Origin: Clostridia bacterium
GTDB lineage: Bacteria; Bacillota; Clostridia; Oscillospirales; SIG627
NCBI GenBank assembly: GCA_017517325.1
Contig: JAFWZW010000003.1
Coordinates: 20,953-84,952 of the forward strand
Length of the DNA: 64,000 nt
Direction of reading: 5' to 3'
Under the pieces are notes generated by a model that had not been told where the DNA came from, did no database searches, and worked only from the letters and a program-made list of their open reading frames with translations. Within the stretch, counting starts at the first letter, position 1. Each line of letters starts with the position of its first letter. A program made the position numbers and the translations under genes. Below, one piece after another: positions 5,968 to 14,520 of this stretch.

Positions 5968-7347
5968 ATGATACATTGCTATAAACTGGGTGGGCTGAAC
6001 ATCGTGCTGGATACCTTTTCCGGCTCCGTTCACGTAGTGGACGAGGTGGCCTACGATCTCATCGAGGGCTTTGAAAACACAGAAAAGGAAGCCCTTATTG
6101 ATCTTCTTTTTGAAAAGCATAAGGGCAACCCCGAAGTGACCCGTGACGAGCTTTTGGATTGCTACGAGCAGGTTCTGGAGTTGAAGGAGATGGGTAAGCT
6201 CTTCAGCCCCGATCCCTTTAAGCCTCTTGCCGGTGAGCTGAAGCAAAAGACCAGCGGCGTTGTGAAGGCACTTTGCCTTCACGTTGCCCATACCTGCAAC
6301 TTGAACTGTGCCTACTGCTTTGCAAGTCAAGGGAAATATCAGGGTGAGCGAGCCATTATGAGCCTTGACGTTGCCAAGCGGGCCTTGGATTTTCTCATTG
6401 AAAATTCCGGCACCCGCAAAAACCTTGAGGTCGACTTTTTCGGCGGTGAGCCGCTGATGAATTTCGATATGCTCAAGGAGCTGGTTTCCTACGCCAGAGA
6501 GCGGGAAAAGGAAGCGGGCAAGCATTTCCGCTTTACTTTGACCACCAACGGCGTTCTCATTGACGATGACGTGATTGATTTTGCCAACCGCGAAATGAGC
6601 AACGTGGTTTTAAGTCTTGACGGCAGAAAAGAGATCCACGATCATTTCCGCGTAGACTATCAGGGTAAAGGAAGCTGGGAAAAGATCGTTCCCAAGTTTC
6701 AAAAGCTGGTGGAGGCACGCGGCGGCAAGGGCTACTATATGCGCGGCACCTTTACCCACCGCAACCCTGATTTTGTAAAGGATATTGAAGAAATGCTCCG
6801 CCTTGGCTTTACGGAACTGAGTATGGAGCCGGTGGTCTGCGCCCCCGATGACCCTTCCGCTCTGACAAAAGAGGATCTGCCCATCGTTTTGGAGCAATAT
6901 GAAAAGCTGGCAGAGCTGATGGCCGAAAAGCGCAAGGAAGGAAAGCCCTTTACCTTCTATCACTATATGATCGATCTCAAGGGCGGCCCCTGCATTTACA
7001 AACGCGTATCCGGCTGCGGCTCCGGAACGGAATATATGGCGGTAACGCCATGGGGTGACCTTTACCCCTGCCACCAATTCGTAGGCGACGAAAAATTCCT
7101 TTTAGGCAACATTTGGGAGGGTGTGAAGAACACCGCCATTCAGGATGAATTTATGGCCTGCAACGTTTATTCCCGCCCCGAATGCGAAACCTGCTGGGCA
7201 AAGCTTTATTGTTCCGGCGGTTGCGCCGCCAACGCTTACCACGCCACCGGCTCCGTTACCGGTATTTACGAATACGGTTGTAAGCTGTTCCGCAAGCGTA
7301 TGGAATGTGCCATTATGCTGGAAGCCTCCAAATCCTTGGAAGAATGA
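5968..7347 (+). CDS. scfB: SCIFF radical SAM maturase with SPASM domain
   Basis: A 459-residue enzyme that forms thioether bonds in the SCIFF peptide. Residues 1 to ~95 form the RiPP-recognition region. The radical SAM cluster motif is CNLNCAYC (Cys110, 114, 117), followed by FFGGEPLMNF. The C-terminal SPASM/twitch part carries the auxiliary-cluster cysteines: CGSGTEYMAVTPWGDLYPCHQF, then PECETCWAKLYCSGGC, and a final YGCKLF. The start at 5968 is chosen for AAAGGAGT; an upstream in-frame ATG (5932) lies inside the attenuator hairpin. The gene directly follows scfA and overlaps the next gene by 4 bp. Confidence 0.95.
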   Translation: MIHCYKLGGLNIVLDTFSGSVHVVDEVAYDLIEGFENTEKEALIDLLFEKHKGNPEVTRDELLDCYEQVLELKEMGKLFSPDPFKPLAGELKQKTSGVVKALCLHVAHTCNLNCAYCFASQGKYQGERAIMSLDVAKRALDFLIENSGTRKNLEVDFFGGEPLMNFDMLKELVSYAREREKEAGKHFRFTLTTNGVLIDDDVIDFANREMSNVVLSLDGRKEIHDHFRVDYQGKGSWEKIVPKFQKLVEARGGKGYYMRGTFTHRNPDFVKDIEEMLRLGFTELSMEPVVCAPDDPSALTKEDLPIVLEQYEKLAELMAEKRKEGKPFTFYHYMIDLKGGPCIYKRVSGCGSGTEYMAVTPWGDLYPCHQFVGDEKFLLGNIWEGVKNTAIQDEFMACNVYSRPECETCWAKLYCSGGCAANAYHATGSVTGIYEYGCKLFRKRMECAIMLEASKSLEE

Positions 7348-8693
7348 TGAAAACGCCCGTCTGTGATTTCGTAGAGGACTATCAAAAACAGAATATCACG
7401 CGCCTTCATATGCCCGGCCACAAGGGCGTTGGGAAAGCAGATCCAGTGGAAAGAGATATTACCGAGATCTCCGGCGCTGACGTGCTCTACCGAGAAAGTG
7501 GAATTTTAGCAGAAAGTCAACGAAATGCGACAACGCTTTTCGGTACCGAAAAGACCCTTTACTCCACGGAAGGCTCTACCCTTGCCATTCGTGCGATGCT
7601 GACCCTTGCGGTAAAGTATGCCGCTCTCGTAGGAAAGAAGCCCGTCATTGCTGCAGGCAGAAACGCTCACAAGGCTTTTCTTACCTCCTGCGCGCTCCTT
7701 GACCTTTCCCCCGTTTGGCTTTATCCGGAAAGTAGCTCTTCCCTTCTCTCCTGCAAGATCGATCCCAAGGAGCTGACCGCATTTTTTGAAGGTGCTTCGC
7801 CAATGCCCACCGCTCTTTATCTGACCAGCCCCGATTACCTTGGAAACGTTTGTGATATTGAGGGGATCGCAAGTGTTTGCAAAACCCACGGCGTTTTGCT
7901 TTTGGTGGATAACGCTCACGGCGCTTACCTTCAGTTTTTGCCGGAATCCATTCATCCAATCGCATTGGGAGCGGATCTCTGCTGTGATTCCGCACATAAA
8001 ACCCTGCCCGTGCTTACGGGAGGAGCCTATCTGCACGTAAGCAAAAACGCACCGAAGCATTTGGCGCTCTGGGCAGAGGAAGCCATAAGCTTGTATTCCT
8101 CCACCAGTCCTTCTTATCTGATCCTTCAATCTCTTGACCGCTGTAACCCTTATTTAAACGACGTTTTTCAAAAGGAGCTGATCGCCTTTATTGAAAAAAC
8201 AGAGGGGCTGAAAAAAAGCATTCGTCGGCTCGGCTTTCCCCTAACAGGTGACGAGCCCCTAAAGATCACCCTGATGCCCAAGGCGGCAGGATACACGGGA
8301 GAGGAGCTTGCTACCCTTTTGAGAGAGCACGGTATGGAATGCGAATTTGCCGACCCGGATTACACGGTCTTGATGCTTTCCCCCATTGCAGGAGAAAGGG
8401 TGTTGAATCAGCTCCATAATTTTTTTGAAAGGCTTCCCTTAAAAGAGCCGATCCTTCGGTTTCCACCCCAAATTCCGCGGGGAACGAAAAGCATCACTCC
8501 CAGAGAAGCGATGCTGGCACCAAGCGAAACGGTACCCATCTCCCTTGCGAAGGGCAGGATCTTAGCCGAAGCAGGCGTCAATTGCCCCCCTGCGGTACCC
8601 ATTGCCGTTTGCGGAGAGATCCTTGACGATGCCGCAACCAAAGCTTTTAAATATTATGGGATCCAATCCGTACGAGTTGTAATAGAAACATAG
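7344..8693 (+). CDS. PLP-dependent Orn/Lys/Arg decarboxylase-family protein
   Basis: A 449-residue member of the fold-I decarboxylase family (SpeA/Cad-like). It opens with the family segment TRLHMPGHKG. The PLP-binding lysine lies in DSAHKTLPVLTGGA, preceded by LLVDNAHGAY, whose Asp contacts the pyridine nitrogen. The C-terminal domain PREAMLAPSETVPI is also typical. The reaction would be decarboxylation of arginine, lysine or ornithine to a polyamine or diamine; which one cannot be told. The start ATG overlaps the scfB stop codon (ATGATG), so it is translationally coupled to the SCIFF maturase. A terminator follows. The coupling is noted often in Clostridia but gives no known functional link. 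Confidence 0.88.
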   Translation: MMKTPVCDFVEDYQKQNITRLHMPGHKGVGKADPVERDITEISGADVLYRESGILAESQRNATTLFGTEKTLYSTEGSTLAIRAMLTLAVKYAALVGKKPVIAAGRNAHKAFLTSCALLDLSPVWLYPESSSSLLSCKIDPKELTAFFEGASPMPTALYLTSPDYLGNVCDIEGIASVCKTHGVLLLVDNAHGAYLQFLPESIHPIALGADLCCDSAHKTLPVLTGGAYLHVSKNAPKHLALWAEEAISLYSSTSPSYLILQSLDRCNPYLNDVFQKELIAFIEKTEGLKKSIRRLGFPLTGDEPLKITLMPKAAGYTGEELATLLREHGMECEFADPDYTVLMLSPIAGERVLNQLHNFFERLPLKEPILRFPPQIPRGTKSITPREAMLAPSETVPISLAKGRILAEAGVNCPPAVPIAVCGEILDDAATKAFKYYGIQSVRVVIET

Positions 8694-8694
8694 C

Positions 8695-8730
8695 AAAAAC
8701 TGACACCGAAAAATTCGGTGTCAGTTTTTT
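8695..8730. terminator. Bidirectional terminator
   Basis: AAAACTGACACCGAA and TTCGGTGTCAGTTTT around a 3-nt loop with a T6 tail on the plus strand and an A tract on the other side; between convergent genes. Confidence 0.9.
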
Positions 8731-8736
8731 ATAGAA

Positions 8737-10113
8737 TTATACCATTGTTTCAGGCTCAAGCATAGCGTGAAGTTCTTCTTTGGTCAAAAAACCCGCTTCG
8801 CTGAGAACGGTGCGCACGCTCTTCCCCGTTTTGATGGCTTCTTTGGCAGCCTTTGCCGCCTTTTGATAGCCAACCTTGGGGCAGATAGCAGTGATGATTC
8901 CAACGGAATTTTCCACCAGCGCCTCACATCTCCTTGCATTTGCCGTGATACCTAAAATGCAGCGATCCACAAAGGTTTCAAGAGCACCTTCCATAGCACG
9001 GAGGGATTCAAACAGCTTATGATACAAAACGGGCTCGGCGTAGTTCAATTCAAGCTGCCCTGCTTCCGCCGCCAAGGTAATGCAGGTGTCGTTGCCCATT
9101 ACCAAAAAGGCCGTTTGGCTCATTACCTCGGGAATTACGGGATTCACCTTGCCGGGCATAATGGAGGATCCGTTCTGCATAGGAGGAAGATTGATCTCCT
9201 GAAAGCCGCAACGGGGACCCGAGGACATTAAGCGAAGGTCGTTTGCCATTTTGGAGCAGGAAACCGCACAAGTCTTTAAGGCAGAGGAAACAAAGGCAAA
9301 GGAATCGAGGTTTTGGGTGCCATCAATAAGATCCACGGCCTTCTTAATGGGAAGGCCGGTAATATCGGACAAGGTGGGTGCCAAGGCTCCAACGTATTCA
9401 TCCTTGGCGTTGAGGCTTGTACCTACTGCCGTTCCGCCTAAATTCACGTAATACATTTCCCCAAGGGCGCGTTCCAGACGAACAAGATCCCGCAGAACGG
9501 CGCGGCGATAGGCACCAAATTCGGAGCCAAGACGGATAGGAACGGCATCCTGCATTTGGGTGCGCCCCATTTTGATCACGGAATGGAATTGCTTTTTCTT
9601 TTTTTCCAGCGCATCCTCCAGACGACGAAGCTGAGCTATAACACGGATCAACAATTTTGCGGTGGTCAGCTTTGCAGCTGTGGGGATTACGTCGTTGGTG
9701 GATTGAGAGCGATTCACGTGGTCGTTTGGGTGAACGATGGTATAGTCCCCTTTCCTCCCCCCTAAAATTTCTATGGCGCGGTTAGCGATCACTTCGTTGG
9801 CATTCATATTGGCCGTGGTACCTGCGCCTCCCTGCACGGGATCGCAAATAAACTGATCCCACAAATTCCCCTCAATGATCTCATCGCAGGCTTTGCAAAT
9901 AGCATCCTTCCTTTCAAGGCTCATTTCATCCACGGCATAATTTGTGATGGCGCAAGCCTTTTTTACCTGAGCCAATGAAATAATAAATTCCGGAAGCAAT
10001 CTTTGACCCGTTATGCAAAAATTCTCTGCACCGCGCATAGACTGCACGCCGTAATAAGCATTGACGGGGACCTTTTTTTCCCCGATCGAATCAGACTCCA
10101 AACGATAATCCAT
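8737..10113 (-). CDS. aspA: Aspartate ammonia-lyase
   Basis: A 458-residue cytoplasmic enzyme of the fumarase/aspartase superfamily that converts L-aspartate to fumarate and ammonia. The signature GSSIMPGKVNP, with the catalytic serine loop, is complete. Upstream are GGAGTTANMNANEVIANRA and NDHVNRSQSTNDVIPTA, the other two conserved active-site regions; the TNDVIPTA form is closer to aspartase than to fumarase. The N-terminus MDYRLESDSIGEKKVPVNAY fits AspA. GGAGG lies upstream of the ATG. It is transcribed alone from a promoter that contains an inverted repeat. Fumarate produced can act as electron acceptor in anaerobes. Confidence 0.93.
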   Translation of the reverse strand: MDYRLESDSIGEKKVPVNAYYGVQSMRGAENFCITGQRLLPEFIISLAQVKKACAITNYAVDEMSLERKDAICKACDEIIEGNLWDQFICDPVQGGAGTTANMNANEVIANRAIEILGGRKGDYTIVHPNDHVNRSQSTNDVIPTAAKLTTAKLLIRVIAQLRRLEDALEKKKKQFHSVIKMGRTQMQDAVPIRLGSEFGAYRRAVLRDLVRLERALGEMYYVNLGGTAVGTSLNAKDEYVGALAPTLSDITGLPIKKAVDLIDGTQNLDSFAFVSSALKTCAVSCSKMANDLRLMSSGPRCGFQEINLPPMQNGSSIMPGKVNPVIPEVMSQTAFLVMGNDTCITLAAEAGQLELNYAEPVLYHKLFESLRAMEGALETFVDRCILGITANARRCEALVENSVGIITAICPKVGYQKAAKAAKEAIKTGKSVRTVLSEAGFLTKEELHAMLEPETMV

Positions 10114-10143
10114 AATGTTCCTCCACGCATTTTTTGCAATGGA

Positions 10144-10176
10144 AGTATACCACTTTCGTTTTATTTTGTAAAGTGG
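10144..10176 (-). promoter_or_regulatory. aspA promoter with embedded inverted repeat
   Basis: On the minus strand, TTTACA (10172-10167), 17 bp, TATACT (10149-10144). The 7-bp arms CCACTTT (10150-10156) and AAAGTGG (10170-10176) lie across the spacer and the -35 box, as expected for a repressor operator. Confidence 0.65.
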
Positions 10177-10265
10177 TTTTTTAAATTTTGTTTTATATTT
10201 TAAAGCTTTAAATCAAAACCGTTTTATCATTTGCGGTTTCAAAAAGATCAAAGAAGCAATAAATA

Positions 10266-10817
10266 TCACGTTCCCTTCTGATGGAGAAAGCAGTCAGGCT
10301 CGTGAGAGAGGATAATACCGATGGCTTGCAGATAGGAATAGACGATCACGGAGCCTACGTATCTCATTCCCCTTTTTTTTAAATCCTTCGAAATAGCATC
10401 CGAGAGCGAATTGGTGGTCAAACCAACCTCGTAGTGGTTTTCGCCCTTGGTAAAAACTTTTAAGTAGTTGTAAAAAGAGCCGTATTCCTTTGAAATCTCA
10501 TTAAAGATCTTGCTGTTTTCTATGCTTGCGCAGATCTTTTTTCGATTTCTTATGATCCCCGTATCGCTCATCAGCTCGTTTACTTTTTTGGAATCATACT
10601 CTATGACCTTATGAATATCAAAGCCGTCGTAGGCTTTTCGGAAGTTCTCTCTTTTTTTCAAAACACATTCCCAGGATAAGCCCGCCTGGAAGGATTCCAG
10701 AATCAGCATTTCATATAAATATTGCTCCTCATAATTCGGAACGCCCCATTCCCGATCGTGATATTCCACGTATAACGGACTATTCAAATTGCACCAGCTG
10801 CACCTTTTTCGTTTCAT
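10266..10817 (-). CDS. tag: DNA-3-methyladenine glycosylase I
   Basis: A 183-residue base-excision enzyme that removes 3-methyladenine from alkylated DNA. The zinc-binding residues of Tag are present: the N-terminal RCSWC, the His of EYHDREWG, and the C-terminal His and Cys of SHEPDCF. The central LESFQAGLSWECVLKKRENF holds the recognition and catalytic region, and MRYVGSVIVYSYLQAIGII is the usual C-terminal helix. The length equals the family norm. It is a single gene, with a long perfect stem-loop about 60 bp upstream. The base composition is slightly more AT-rich than its neighbours. Confidence 0.93.
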   Translation of the reverse strand: MKRKRCSWCNLNSPLYVEYHDREWGVPNYEEQYLYEMLILESFQAGLSWECVLKKRENFRKAYDGFDIHKVIEYDSKKVNELMSDTGIIRNRKKICASIENSKIFNEISKEYGSFYNYLKVFTKGENHYEVGLTTNSLSDAISKDLKKRGMRYVGSVIVYSYLQAIGIILSHEPDCFLHQKGT

Positions 10818-10870
10818 TTCACACCTCCGTTTTTTCCCATTATATCACAATTCTTCCATCACACAATAAC

Positions 10871-10905
10871 AGATCAAAGCGGTTGTCATCCAACCGCTTT
10901 GATCT
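10871..10905. other. Perfect 15-bp stem-loop in the tag/small-ORF intergenic region
   Basis: AGATCAAAGCGGTTG (10871-10885) and its exact complement (10891-10905) with a 5-nt loop. There is no clear T tract on either side, so it may be a remnant terminator or an operator rather than a working terminator. Confidence 0.55.
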
Positions 10906-10981
10906 GCCGTATTATCGGTTCACTTTTATACCGATGGATTTCTAATCGGAAATTTTGTGTTTCTAAAACGAAATATAGTTC

Positions 10982-11010
10982 TTGCAAATCCTCTCGATTT
11001 ATGTTATAAT
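10982..11010 (+). promoter_or_regulatory. Promoter of the 51-aa ORF
   Basis: TTGCAA (10982-10987) and TATAAT (11005-11010) with a 17-bp spacer. Confidence 0.65.
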
Positions 11011-11044
11011 ATATCCGTTAAATTGAAAAAATGGAAGGTATGTT

Positions 11045-11200
11045 ATGACCGTAAATTATAATAAGCTCTGGAAAAAGCTCATTGATGCCGAGGGAACGCT
11101 TGATATTGAACTGCTTGAAAACTACATTGTAGATCACCTCGGCGTCACCATTGGCGAGGAATACGCCGAGCCGCAAGGAAGAATTACCTTTACCGAGTGA
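11045..11200 (+). CDS. Small hypothetical protein, 51 aa
   Basis: ATG at 11045 with GGAAGG upstream, a good promoter and a strong terminator 23 bp after the stop, so it is very probably expressed. The N-terminus MTVNYNKLWKKLID resembles the first helix of small Cro/CI-type regulators (YNKLWKLLID), but the helix-turn-helix that should follow is missing and the sequence turns acidic (EGTLDIELLENYIVDHLG). It may be a truncated regulator or an unrelated small protein. No cysteines, no membrane segment. Confidence 0.6.
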   Translation: MTVNYNKLWKKLIDAEGTLDIELLENYIVDHLGVTIGEEYAEPQGRITFTE

Positions 11201-11222
11201 ATTTTCAATAGCAAGTAATCAT

Positions 11223-11269
11223 AACAAAAAACGCCACCTTAGACTTTCATCTAAGATGGCGTTTTTGTT
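11223..11269. terminator. Strong bidirectional terminator
   Basis: A ~20-bp stem, AACAAAAAACGCCACCTTAGA paired with TCTAAGATGGCGTTTTTGTT around CTTTCA, with one G-T mismatch. It separates the small ORF from the convergent tmRNA gene. Confidence 0.85.
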
Positions 11270-11336
11270 CGTATCAGAGCGAAACCTTCACGGCGAAGCC
11301 GCCGCTAAAGAAGTAAGTGTTCGTCCAATACACGTT

Positions 11337-11684
11337 TGGTGGAGTCGAGGGGAATCGAACCCCTGTCCGAAATTTGATTCACAGGAACTTCTCCGGGTGC
11401 AGTCGGTGCTTAAAATTCCCGGGCTACGCTGTCCGCCGACAGGCTACGCAGCCGGTAGCTTCATAAATGCATGACCCGACTCAAAGCTTTATCGGATACA
11501 CGTTCACCGCTCATGTGACACCCAAGCCGAGGCCGCGGTGCTCCTCGGGTGGATGGCCGCCTAATTAGGCAGCGAGAGCTACTCTATTGTTAGCGTTTAA
11601 TTTTTAATTTGCAGTTTTGAAGAGTGTCTGCGACTCTACCCGCTACTCCTGCTTCAGAAACCCCGTCGAAACCATTACGACCCC
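11337..11684 (-). ncRNA. ssrA: Transfer-messenger RNA (tmRNA)
   Basis: The 348-nt gene begins GGGGTCGTAATGGTTTCGACG and ends GGTTCGATTCCCCTCGACTCC plus ACCA, so both halves of the tRNA-like domain are present; GGGGTCG pairs with CGACTCC. The tag reading frame is at 11594-11565 (minus): resume codon GCT, then codons giving ANNRVALAA and a TAA stop. VALAA is a typical protease-recognised C-terminus. tmRNA rescues stalled ribosomes and tags the unfinished protein for ClpXP-type degradation. The pseudoknot regions were not folded in detail. Confidence 0.95.
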
Positions 11685-11687
11685 ATA

Positions 11688-12110
11688 TCAGCTATGGCAA
11701 TGGTGACAATCGCCACTGCAATGCTCATGATCACACGCGGTCCCCTCGGGCTCGGGGAACTCCATAACAAAGAGCGTATCGCTGATCTTATCAAAGCCAA
11801 CCGCTTCCGCGATGACGGCATCATCCTCACAGAGAATGGGATAGATCACCGATGCGACCTGTACGCGCTGAAGAAATTCTACCACACTTGTGAACACGTT
11901 TGCAAGCATTTTTACAGAAATTTTATTTTCAATGGCTACTGCATTGAGAATATAGGCGGCTTCTCCCACGAATTTGATCTGAAAGAGACCTAATTTATCA
12001 TCATCCGAAAAGATCTTAAAGCCAACGGCACCTTTCTCCATGGAAACACCTGCGGCGGTGCAATAGGCAAGATGCTCAGTTTCGGATTCAAAGGGGGACA
12101 GGTGGATCAT
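11688..12110 (-). CDS. Hypothetical acyltransferase-like protein with His/Cys tail
   Basis: A 140-residue protein of unrecognised family. The body alternates short strands and helices in a way that resembles a small GNAT domain (FKIFSDDDKLGLFQIKFVGEAAYILNAVAIE), but no clear acetyl-CoA loop is seen. The C-terminus is CDHEHCSGDCHHCHS, four Cys and four His in 15 residues, likely to bind a metal such as zinc, nickel or iron. It overlaps rluB by 4 bp (ATGA) and is the last gene of the long operon, ending just before tmRNA. Function is unknown; a metal-storage or metal-dependent role is a guess from the tail. Confidence 0.65.
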   Translation of the reverse strand: MIHLSPFESETEHLAYCTAAGVSMEKGAVGFKIFSDDDKLGLFQIKFVGEAAYILNAVAIENKISVKMLANVFTSVVEFLQRVQVASVIYPILCEDDAVIAEAVGFDKISDTLFVMEFPEPEGTACDHEHCSGDCHHCHS

Positions 12111-12826
12111 AATTCACACAGCGCCATCAGGGCGCGAAGCTCCTTTTCTTCTAATTCTTCCCAAGTACCGGAACGCAAAGAGCCAAGCTGGACCTTTCCT
12201 TCCGAAATACGCTTCAGTCTCGTAACCTCAAGGCCCACCAGCTCACACATTTTGCGTATCTGGCGGTTTCTGCCTTCTTTCAAGATAAAGCGAAGTTTTG
12301 TGGGAATGGCAGGCTCGGGACAGGTTACCCTGCAAGGAAGGATGGTGTAGCCATCCAACTCCATTGGGCCGTTAAGCTTTTTCATTTGCTCTTCGCTGGG
12401 AACGGTACGAACCTTTACCACGTACACCTTCTCTACCCCGCTTTTAGGATGCATCAGGGCATTGGCAAGGGCCCCGTCGTTGGTCATCAAAAGCAGACCC
12501 TCGGAATCCAGATCCAGACGACCTATGGGATAAACGCGCTCGGGCACGTTCTTCACCAGATCGGCAACGCACTTTCTTCCCTTTTCGTCCGACATCGTAG
12601 AGACGTATCCACGGGGTTTATTGAGCTTAATATAAATTTTCTTGCCGCTGGGAACGACGGTTTTTCCTTGGAAGGTAACGAAATCCTTCCCCGAGCGCAC
12701 CTTCTGACCGATGAGGGCGCATCTTCCGTTGATCATAACCTTTCCTGCGGCAATTTCTTCTTCGGCCTTTCTGCGGCTCATAACGCCGCAATCTGCCAGA
12801 TATTTTTGTATTCTTACTTCTTCCAT
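12107..12826 (-). CDS. rluB: RsuA/RluB-family pseudouridine synthase
   Basis: A 239-residue enzyme that converts uridine to pseudouridine in ribosomal RNA. An N-terminal S4 RNA-binding domain (RIQKYLADCGVMSRRKAEEEIAAGKVMING) is followed by the catalytic domain with GRLDLDSEGLLLMTNDG, whose Asp is the nucleophile. EGRNRQIRKMCELVG is the RsuA/RluB signature. The start is taken as ATG at 12826; a TTG at 12838 is also possible. It overlaps the end of the carboxypeptidase gene, so translation is coupled. The RluB subgroup (23S U2605-type) is more likely than RsuA by length, but this is not certain. Confidence 0.9.
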   Translation of the reverse strand: MEEVRIQKYLADCGVMSRRKAEEEIAAGKVMINGRCALIGQKVRSGKDFVTFQGKTVVPSGKKIYIKLNKPRGYVSTMSDEKGRKCVADLVKNVPERVYPIGRLDLDSEGLLLMTNDGALANALMHPKSGVEKVYVVKVRTVPSEEQMKKLNGPMELDGYTILPCRVTCPEPAIPTKLRFILKEGRNRQIRKMCELVGLEVTRLKRISEGKVQLGSLRSGTWEELEEKELRALMALCEL

Positions 12827-13977
12827 TTTTTTAACCAATCACAAAATCGTTTCCATATTTTTTGCCAAAAACCCGGTGGGATCTCTCTTTGGTCAACGCT
12901 TACCTCCGCACAAAGAGGAATCCGTGCTATCTCATTTTCTCCCAAGGTATAGACGACCTCACCCAAAACGTCATCCTTTGCTATGGGGGCGTAGACGAAG
13001 GTAGGCAATTCCACGCGAGAACGAACGGTTTCTTCCGAACGGATCATACACGAAGCGCTCCCAACGTTTATAAGCGAAAGAACGGGTGCCGTTCCGCCTA
13101 CCACGGGAATCTCAAGCTTTAAGCCACCTTCTTCAACGAGGGTTTCCGAATGATATTGGGAAAAGCCGAAGTCAAAGAGGCTTGCGTGATCCCGCCAGTC
13201 GTCGGGGGCCCCCAAGGTGGTACACACAAGGGTCTTTCCGTCACGGCACGCGGCGGTTACAAGGCATCTTCCCGCCGCTTTGGTAAAGCCCGTCTTCCCT
13301 GCCACGCAGCCATCGTACGAACGAAGCAGACGATTGTGGTTAGAAAGGTAACGGGTCTTGCCTTCGGGGGCTGAAATGGTTTTGGTCCGAGTTCCCGAGA
13401 TCTCCGCAAACAGAGGATTCTTCATCGCACTACACATCAAAAGAGATAGATCCCTTGCTGTAGAGAGGTGTCCATCCTCCTGCAAACCGTTGGGGTTTAC
13501 GAAATGGGAGCCGTTCATTCCCAGCTCCGCCGCTTTTTGGTTCATCGCTTCGGCAAAGGCGGGAACGCTTCCCGAAACGTGAAGGGCAATGGCAACGGCG
13601 GCATCGTTGGCGCTCTCCAGCATCATAGCATAGATCAGCTCCAGCAGGGTCAATTCCTCCCCTGCTACAAGGTAAACGGAGGAGCCTTCGATCCCTACGG
13701 CCTCCTTTGGGATGACAACCTTTGCATTGAGGTCACCCTTTTCCAAGGCCACAAGGCAAGTCATAATCTTGGTTGTGCTTGCCATAGGAACGGCTCGATC
13801 GGCGGCAGACTGGGCTAAAACGGCACCTGTATCCGCATCCATTAAAAAATAGCTTTGTGCTGAGATATCACGCCAAACCGCCACGGCAGTTTCCCCCGGG
13901 GAAGCAAAGACCGTCAACGGAATAAGACACGCAAAAATCAGCGCGAAACAAAGAAATCGGATCCATATTTTTTTCAT
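12814..13977 (-). CDS. dacF: D-alanyl-D-alanine carboxypeptidase (DacF/PBP5 type)
   Basis: A 387-residue low-molecular-weight penicillin-binding protein that trims the terminal D-Ala of peptidoglycan stem peptides. A signal peptide covers about residues 1-26. Catalytic motifs are Ser67-Thr-Thr-Lys70 (SxxK), Ser122-Ala-Asn124 (SxN) and Lys228-Thr-Gly230 (KTG). A PBP5-type C-terminal beta domain follows, and the end (WQKIWKRFCDWLKKWKK) is an amphipathic, aromatic and lysine-rich helix for membrane anchoring. GGGAGA precedes the ATG. It follows the sporulation gene ytfJ in the operon, so a DacF-like role in spore or vegetative cortex is plausible but not proven. Confidence 0.92.
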   Translation of the reverse strand: MKKIWIRFLCFALIFACLIPLTVFASPGETAVAVWRDISAQSYFLMDADTGAVLAQSAADRAVPMASTTKIMTCLVALEKGDLNAKVVIPKEAVGIEGSSVYLVAGEELTLLELIYAMMLESANDAAVAIALHVSGSVPAFAEAMNQKAAELGMNGSHFVNPNGLQEDGHLSTARDLSLLMCSAMKNPLFAEISGTRTKTISAPEGKTRYLSNHNRLLRSYDGCVAGKTGFTKAAGRCLVTAACRDGKTLVCTTLGAPDDWRDHASLFDFGFSQYHSETLVEEGGLKLEIPVVGGTAPVLSLINVGSASCMIRSEETVRSRVELPTFVYAPIAKDDVLGEVVYTLGENEIARIPLCAEVSVDQREIPPGFWQKIWKRFCDWLKKWKK

Positions 13978-14037
13978 TCTGTTTCTCCCTTATCCTCTTT
14001 TTGTGAGTATATGAGAAACAAAATGAAATCATACCCT

Positions 14038-14520
14038 TTATTCTGCGGACACTTCAAGCTCGGCAGGTGCTTCGGCAGACTCTGTGGGTGCTACCGTTTC
14101 TTCCTGCTGTGCTTTCTTCGTATCTTTTTTAAAATAGGATTTGACCTTTTCGAAAATGGCGGGGGATTTATCCACCAGATCCGAAATGGTATTGACGATG
14201 GCACTATCGGAGGAGACGCTGGTGCCGTTCACGTTCATCACCCTCACTTCACCGCCTGATACCACAAGAAAAGTCAGAGGGGTAACGGACATACCAGCAG
14301 CATTGCCGCCGCCGAAATGAGGCATATCACGGCGGGGATTGGCTTTGCTGTCAAAATCCACACCGCCGGAGGTAAAGCCACAGCTCACCTTGGAAATGGG
14401 AATAATGGTAACACCGTCAGGCAGAGAGATGGGGGTACCCACCACGGCATCCGCATCCAACACCTTTTTGATGTTTTCCAATGAGGCATCGATCACTTGT
14501 TTCAACGGGATCTCATTCAT
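14038..14520 (-). CDS. ytfJ: GerW/YtfJ family sporulation protein
   Basis: A 160-residue protein of the YtfJ (GerW) family, a forespore-expressed protein needed for normal spore germination in Bacillus. Family features are GTPISLPDGVTIIPISKVSCGF, then a glycine-rich stretch with FGGGNAAGMSVTPLTFLVV. The C-terminal 30 residues are a low-complexity Ala/Glu tail, longer than usual. The ATG overlaps the stop of the DUF2953 gene by 4 bp, as ytfJ and ytfI are paired in Bacillus. It is a sign that the organism sporulates or descends from a spore former. Confidence 0.92.
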   Translation of the reverse strand: MNEIPLKQVIDASLENIKKVLDADAVVGTPISLPDGVTIIPISKVSCGFTSGGVDFDSKANPRRDMPHFGGGNAAGMSVTPLTFLVVSGGEVRVMNVNGTSVSSDSAIVNTISDLVDKSPAIFEKVKSYFKKDTKKAQQEETVAPTESAEAPAELEVSAE

